Positions 21,963-25,753 of a stretch of 25,753 bases of DNA are shown here, piece by piece. The translations under genes were made by a program, and so were the position numbers. A model generated the notes under the pieces. That model was not told the DNA's origin and made no database searches. It saw nothing but the letters and a program-made list of their open reading frames with translations. Positions within the stretch are counted from its first letter, which is position 1, and every line of letters begins with the position of its first letter. Source of the stretch: JBFKMV01 sp041629655. Lineage in GTDB: Bacteria > Acidobacteriota > Polarisedimenticolia > Polarisedimenticolales > Polarisedimenticolaceae. Location of the stretch: the NCBI GenBank assembly GCA_041629655.1, contig JBFKMV010000057.1, positions 1 to 25,753 on the forward strand, written 5' to 3'.

Positions 21963-23432
21963 CTAGCGCCGGAAGAACCCCTTACGCTCCGAACCGCTCG
22001 CCGCGCGGGGCTTGGCCGCCCCGGCGTCGGACAGGTCGCGGATCCGCACGTTGAGCCGCTCGAGCTTGGCCTCGTACTCCTCGCGCAGGAGCTGCAGCTG
22101 CTTGGCCAAGCGGTCGTTCTCCGCCCGCAGCTCGTCGGATTCGTTCCGGCCCTGGCCGCGAACCACCTCGGCGCGCAAGCGCTCGATCTCGGTCTCGCGA
22201 TCGGCCAGCTCCGAGCGGTGACGCTCCTGCTGCTCGTCGTACAGCCGCTTGATCTCCTGCAGCTCGAGGATCTTCGAAAAATCGCTGTAGGATTCGCCCA
22301 TCAGATTTTGCTCCGCCGGCTCCCGGTTCTCGGGGCCGTAGAGGAACTTGCGCAGCGCCAGGTCCAGCTCGCCCGGACTGCCGCTGGCCGCCAGCGCCGT
22401 TTCGCGGGCGATCCGCCCGTGGAGCACCAGCGCCGCCAGCGACTGGTTCATCGACTGCATCTTGTGGTAGGTGACCGAGTTCTCGATCTCCTCGGTCAGC
22501 GCGTCGAGGTTGCCCTCGAGGATCAGCTTCGAGACGTGGGGCGTCAGCCGCAGGATCTCCACCGCCGCGATGAGACCCGCGCCGTCGGCCCGCTCGACCA
22601 GCTTCAGCGAGACCACGGCCTGGAGCACCGCCGCGAGCTGCTGGCGGATCTGCCGGTGGTGCCCCTGCTCGAACGAGTCGATGATGCGGTCGATCGTCTG
22701 CGCGGCGCTGTTGGTGTGGAGCGTCGAGAAGACCAGGTGGCCCGTCTCGGCCGCCGTCAGCACCGTCTGCATCGTCTCGCGGTCGCGCATCTCGCCGACC
22801 ATGATCACGTCGGGATCCTGGCGCAGGGCGTTGCGCAGCGCCTCGGCAAAGCTCGGCGTGTCGGTGAACACCTCGCGCTGGGTCACCGCGGCGTGGTGGT
22901 CCTGGAGCAGGAACTCGATCGGATCCTCGATGGTCACGATGTGCAGGGGGGCGCTCTTGGCGATCAGCTGGATCATCGCCGCCAGGGTCGAAGACTTGCC
23001 CGAGCCGGTGGGCCCGGTGATCAGCACCAGCCCCTGGGGCAGCCGCGCGAAATCGGTCAGCACCTCCGGCAGACCCCAGTCGTCGAGCGACGGGAAATCG
23101 AACGGCACGCGGCGGAACGTCGCCGACAGCGTGCCGCGCTGGTAGAACACCGAGGCGCGGAACCGCGAGACGCCCGGCACGCTGTAGCCGAAGTCGACGG
23201 CCAGCCGCTCCTGCAGCGCCTCCCGCATCCGGTCGGCGAGGATCGAGTCCAGCATCCGGCGCAGCGCCTCGGGAGCCAGGGGCTGCATGTCGAGCGGCGT
23301 CAGCCTCCCGCTCAGCCGCACCAGCGGCGGCCGCATCGGCTTGAGGTGGAGGTCGGAAGCCTGCTGGCCGACCATGATCCGGAGCAGCTCGTCGATACCG
23401 GGCTGGGGATTGGGGGTGTTCAGGTCTTGCAT
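21963..23432 (-). CDS. pilT: PilT-like twitching/retraction ATPase with coiled-coil tail
   Basis: 489-aa secretion ATPase of the PilT/PilU group, which drives type IV pilus retraction at the inner face of the membrane. An N-terminal PAS-like domain (1-115, ASDLHLKPMRPPLVRLSG) precedes the motor. Walker A is GPTGSGKS (140-147), the Asp box IVTIEDPIEF (165-174), Walker B DPDVIMVGEMRDRET (206-220) and the His box GHLVFSTLHTNSA (231-243). Canonical PilT ends near residue 345-370; this one continues with an acidic/basic heptad-like helix (about 385-468, ending EEYEAKLERLNVRIRDL) and a basic GFFRR terminus. The SD is weak. Whether it is PilT or PilU cannot be decided. It may serve the pilus-like genes at the window start. 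Confidence 0.9.
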   Translation of the reverse strand: MQDLNTPNPQPGIDELLRIMVGQQASDLHLKPMRPPLVRLSGRLTPLDMQPLAPEALRRMLDSILADRMREALQERLAVDFGYSVPGVSRFRASVFYQRGTLSATFRRVPFDFPSLDDWGLPEVLTDFARLPQGLVLITGPTGSGKSSTLAAMIQLIAKSAPLHIVTIEDPIEFLLQDHHAAVTQREVFTDTPSFAEALRNALRQDPDVIMVGEMRDRETMQTVLTAAETGHLVFSTLHTNSAAQTIDRIIDSFEQGHHRQIRQQLAAVLQAVVSLKLVERADGAGLIAAVEILRLTPHVSKLILEGNLDALTEEIENSVTYHKMQSMNQSLAALVLHGRIARETALAASGSPGELDLALRKFLYGPENREPAEQNLMGESYSDFSKILELQEIKRLYDEQQERHRSELADRETEIERLRAEVVRGQGRNESDELRAENDRLAKQLQLLREEYEAKLERLNVRIRDLSDAGAAKPRAASGSERKGFFRR

Positions 23433-23464
23433 CGAGGGTCCCGGAAGATCTTGATGACCGGGTG

Positions 23465-23493
23465 AATATGGTGACCGGCCGGGGGCGAGTCAA
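23465..23493 (-). promoter_or_regulatory. Sigma70-type promoter for the PilT-like gene
   Basis: On the minus strand, TTGACT (23493-23488) and CATATT (23470-23465) with a 17-nt spacer. The leader would be about 25-30 nt. It lies back-to-back with the mutS2 promoter, the -35 boxes being 17 nt apart. Confidence 0.65.
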
Positions 23494-23510
23494 ACTTGCA
23501 CCGGGCCGGT

Positions 23511-23539
23511 TTGACGGGGCCCCCGGCCTGGGCTATAAA
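23511..23539 (+). promoter_or_regulatory. Sigma70-type promoter for mutS2
   Basis: TTGACG (23511-23516) and TATAAA (23534-23539) with a 17-nt spacer; the start would be near 23546, leaving a leader of about 20 nt with a gaggagg ribosome site. Confidence 0.75.
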
Positions 23540-23566
23540 CCGCCGCCCCGGAGGAGGATGCCGGCG

Positions 23567-25753
23567 ATGACCGCCCGGCCCGTGGACCTGGACCCCGAAT
23601 CTCGCGAGGCCCTGGAGCTCGAGGCGCTGCTGGTCGAGGTGGCCCGCCTCGCGAGGAGCCCGATGGGGGCGGCCCGCGTGCGAGCCCTCACGCCCTCGGC
23701 GGACGCGGCGGTCGTCAGCGCCGAGCTGGCGACGGTGGACGAGGCCCGCCGCCACCGGGTCGATCACGGTCGGCTGATGCCGGGCCGGCTCCCCGACCCG
23801 CGGGTCGTGATCGACGCGCTGAGCGTCGAGGGGGCGCTTCCGGGGCCCCAGGCGCTCCGGGAGCTGGCCACGGTGGCCCAGGCCGCGACCGAGCTGCGCC
23901 GCAGCCTGCGGCGGCTGGCCGCCGGGCGCTACCCGCGGCTGCGCGAGTTCGGCGAGACGTTGCCCGACCTAGGCGCCGAGGCGCGGGCGGTGCTCGCGCA
24001 CGTCGATCCCGAGGGTCGCATCGCGGACGATGCCAGCCCGGAGCTGGCCCGCATCCGCGCCTCGTTGCGCCGCGTGGGCGAGCGGCTGCATTCGATGCTG
24101 CGGCGGCGCATCCAGGACCCCCAGGCCGAGGCGGTGATCCGGGACGACTTCGTCACCGAGCGCAGCGGGCGCTTCGTGATCCCGGTGCGCACCGACGCTC
24201 CGCGGGCCGTCGAGGGGATCGTCCACGCCCACTCCTCCTCGGGAGCCACGGTGTTCGTCGAGCCGCTGGAGTCGGTGCCGCTGAACAACGAGCGGGTCCG
24301 CCTGGCCGACGAGGAGCTGGAGGAGCACGACCGGATCGTGCGCGACTGGGCGGCGCGATTCGCGCTGCGGCGCGACGACGTCCTGCGCGCGGTCGAGGGG
24401 GTGGCGCGGCTGGACGACTGGGAGTCGCGGGCGCGCTTCGCCGACGAGATCGACGGGGTGATTCCCCGCGTCGGCGAGGACCAGCCGCTGCTGCTGCGCC
24501 AGGTGCGCCACCCGCTGCTCGAGCTGCGGCTGCGCGAGCGGGGCGAGGCCTGCGTTCCGCTGGACGTCGAGCTCGACCCCTGGGATCGCGTGCTGGTGCT
24601 GTCCGGACCCAACACCGGCGGCAAGACGGTGGCGCTGAAGACGCTCGGGCTCTCGGTGCTGATGGCGCAGTCGGGCATCCCGCTGCCCGCGGTGGAGGCG
24701 CGGCTGCCGCTGTACCGCCAGGTGCGGGCCGACGTGGGCGACCACCAGTCGATCCAGGCCGATCTCTCCACGTTCTCGGCCCACCTGCTGGCGGTCGTGC
24801 GGTTCCTGGCCGACCTCGAACCGCCGGCGATGGTGCTGTTCGACGAGATCGGGACCGGCACCGAGCCGACCGAGGGCGCCGCGCTGGCGCGGGCGATTCT
24901 GGAGCGGCTGGTGACGTCGGGCGTGACGGCGGTCGCCACCACGCACCAGGGCGCGCTCAAGGCCTGGGCCTTCACCGCCGAGGGGGCGCGCAGCGCGGCG
25001 ATGGAGTTCGACACGGCCGCGATGCGTCCGACCTACCGGGTGCTGATGGGGGAGGCCGGGGTGTCGGCGGGGCTGGAGATCGCCGAGCGGATCGGTCTCG
25101 ACCCGGAGCTCGTCCGACGCGCGCGGAGCCACCTCGACCAGGGCGGCGCGCGGATCGAGGCCACGCTGGCCCGGCTGCGCGAGCTGTCGCACGAGCTCGA
25201 GCAGCAACGGGAGACGCTCTCGCTGGAGCGGCTGGAGTTCGAGCGCGAGGTCGAACGGGCACGCGAGACGGAGGGCCGGGAAGCGCGGCGCCGGGCCGAG
25301 CAGGGCGCGCGAAAGCTCGACGGGCTGCTCGAGGAGTTCCGGCAGCGCGCGGCGCGCGAGCTGGCGGGGATCCGGGATCCCGCCGAGCGGGACCGCGCGG
25401 CGCGGCGCGGGCGTCGGCTCGAGGGACGGCTGCGCGACGACCTGGCCAAAAAGCGCGCCGAGCTCGACCCGGGCACCGCGGGCGGCGAGCCGCTGCCGCT
25501 GGTGGGCGAGCCCCGCGCGGGGATGCGGGTGCACGTCCGCTCGCTGGGCAAGCAGGGCGAGATCGTGCGGGTGCTCGGGGAGCGCGTCGAGGTGCGCCTG
25601 GGGCGTCTGCCGTTCACGGTCGAGCGGAGCGACCTGGCGCAGCCGCCCGGGCCCGCCGCCGCCGCGCCGGCCCCGCGGCGCCCGACGCCGCCGCCGGCGC
25701 GCGCAGGGCCGGCACCCGTCGACGAGGACGCCCCGCGGGAGCTGATGCTGATC
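23567..25753 (+). CDS. mutS2: Endonuclease MutS2, 3'-partial
   Basis: At least 729 aa, open to the right edge. MutS2 is a MutS-family ATPase without the mismatch-recognition domain; it acts on recombination intermediates and, in some bacteria, on collided ribosomes. The lever/clamp region carries DFVTERSGRFVIPVR and HAHSSSGATVFVEP (about residues 205-235). Walker A GPNTGGKT is at 347-354; Walker B VLFDEIGTGTEP has Asp426-Glu427; TTHQGALKAWA is the switch His motif. A long charged coiled coil (about 510-620) and a KOW-like segment (GMRVHVRSLGKQGEIVRV) follow, then a Pro/Ala linker leading to RELMLI, where the C-terminal Smr nuclease domain should begin beyond the window. ATG 23567 is 9 nt after gaggagg; ATG 23558 is an in-frame alternative right next to it. 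Confidence 0.94.
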   Translation, partial: MTARPVDLDPESREALELEALLVEVARLARSPMGAARVRALTPSADAAVVSAELATVDEARRHRVDHGRLMPGRLPDPRVVIDALSVEGALPGPQALRELATVAQAATELRRSLRRLAAGRYPRLREFGETLPDLGAEARAVLAHVDPEGRIADDASPELARIRASLRRVGERLHSMLRRRIQDPQAEAVIRDDFVTERSGRFVIPVRTDAPRAVEGIVHAHSSSGATVFVEPLESVPLNNERVRLADEELEEHDRIVRDWAARFALRRDDVLRAVEGVARLDDWESRARFADEIDGVIPRVGEDQPLLLRQVRHPLLELRLRERGEACVPLDVELDPWDRVLVLSGPNTGGKTVALKTLGLSVLMAQSGIPLPAVEARLPLYRQVRADVGDHQSIQADLSTFSAHLLAVVRFLADLEPPAMVLFDEIGTGTEPTEGAALARAILERLVTSGVTAVATTHQGALKAWAFTAEGARSAAMEFDTAAMRPTYRVLMGEAGVSAGLEIAERIGLDPELVRRARSHLDQGGARIEATLARLRELSHELEQQRETLSLERLEFEREVERARETEGREARRRAEQGARKLDGLLEEFRQRAARELAGIRDPAERDRAARRGRRLEGRLRDDLAKKRAELDPGTAGGEPLPLVGEPRAGMRVHVRSLGKQGEIVRVLGERVEVRLGRLPFTVERSDLAQPPGPAAAAPAPRRPTPPPARAGPAPVDEDAPRELMLI

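Noticed and set aside
1..25753. tRNA or rRNA genes, CRISPR arrays, insertion sequences, prophage or attachment sites
   Set aside because: No such pattern was seen: no clover-leaf-like gap, regularly spaced repeats, transposase or integrase motifs, or abrupt composition change. Intergenic gaps are all under about 110 nt.

Overview
This is a dense, very GC-rich bacterial stretch (roughly 70% G+C by eye, with strongly G/C-biased third codon positions) carrying 21 genes. No phage, IS, CRISPR, tRNA or rRNA signal was seen. Gene content points to a diderm, non-model lineage: a secretin and pseudopilins, an outer-membrane-type lipoprotein, Hfq, and a PilT-type ATPase, alongside a B. subtilis-type (Fe-S) PurF, MutS2 and a SpoIID-family protein with a SPOR domain. 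An Acidobacteriota or Myxococcota/'deltaproteobacterial' origin fits best, but the sequence alone does not settle this.

Region 1 (1-4887) is one operon-like secretion/pilus cluster. It holds the 3' part of a secretin with a proline-rich linker and a C-terminal cohesin-like domain, two tandem GspG-like pseudopilins, a cysteine-rich Ig/PKD lipoprotein, and an atypical pseudopilin lacking the usual Glu5. Region 2 (4915-7528) has its own extended -10 promoter and encodes an M16 zinc protease, dUTPase and a WalJ/YycJ-like metallo-beta-lactamase-fold hydrolase, packed with 4-nt overlaps or 2-nt gaps. Region 3 (7542-12062) is a purine block, purB, purF, purM and purN. Region 4 (12063-15442) holds radC behind a ribosome-site-masking hairpin, tyrS, and a convergent membrane-anchored PDZ plus alpha/beta-hydrolase gene whose stop codon interlocks with that of tyrS. 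Region 5 (15443-20303) runs thrC, then the pteridine trio folB-queD-folE (each overlapping the next by 4 nt), then a large secreted SPOR/SpoIID protein. Region 6 (20335-21955) carries a small two-helix zinc-ribbon protein, miaA (apparently CTG-initiated) and hfq. Region 7 (21963-25753) is a divergent pair, a PilT-like ATPase on the minus strand and mutS2 on the plus strand (cut off by the window end), with back-to-back sigma70-type promoters, both with 17-nt spacers.

Most of the window is housekeeping metabolism. I do not see an obviously new defence or mobile system. The parts most worth a second look are the secretin-cohesin/Cys-rich lipoprotein cluster, the radC leader hairpin, the miaA start, the SPOR-SpoIID-SLH-like architecture, and an 18-nt promoter motif shared by the M16 and hfq genes.
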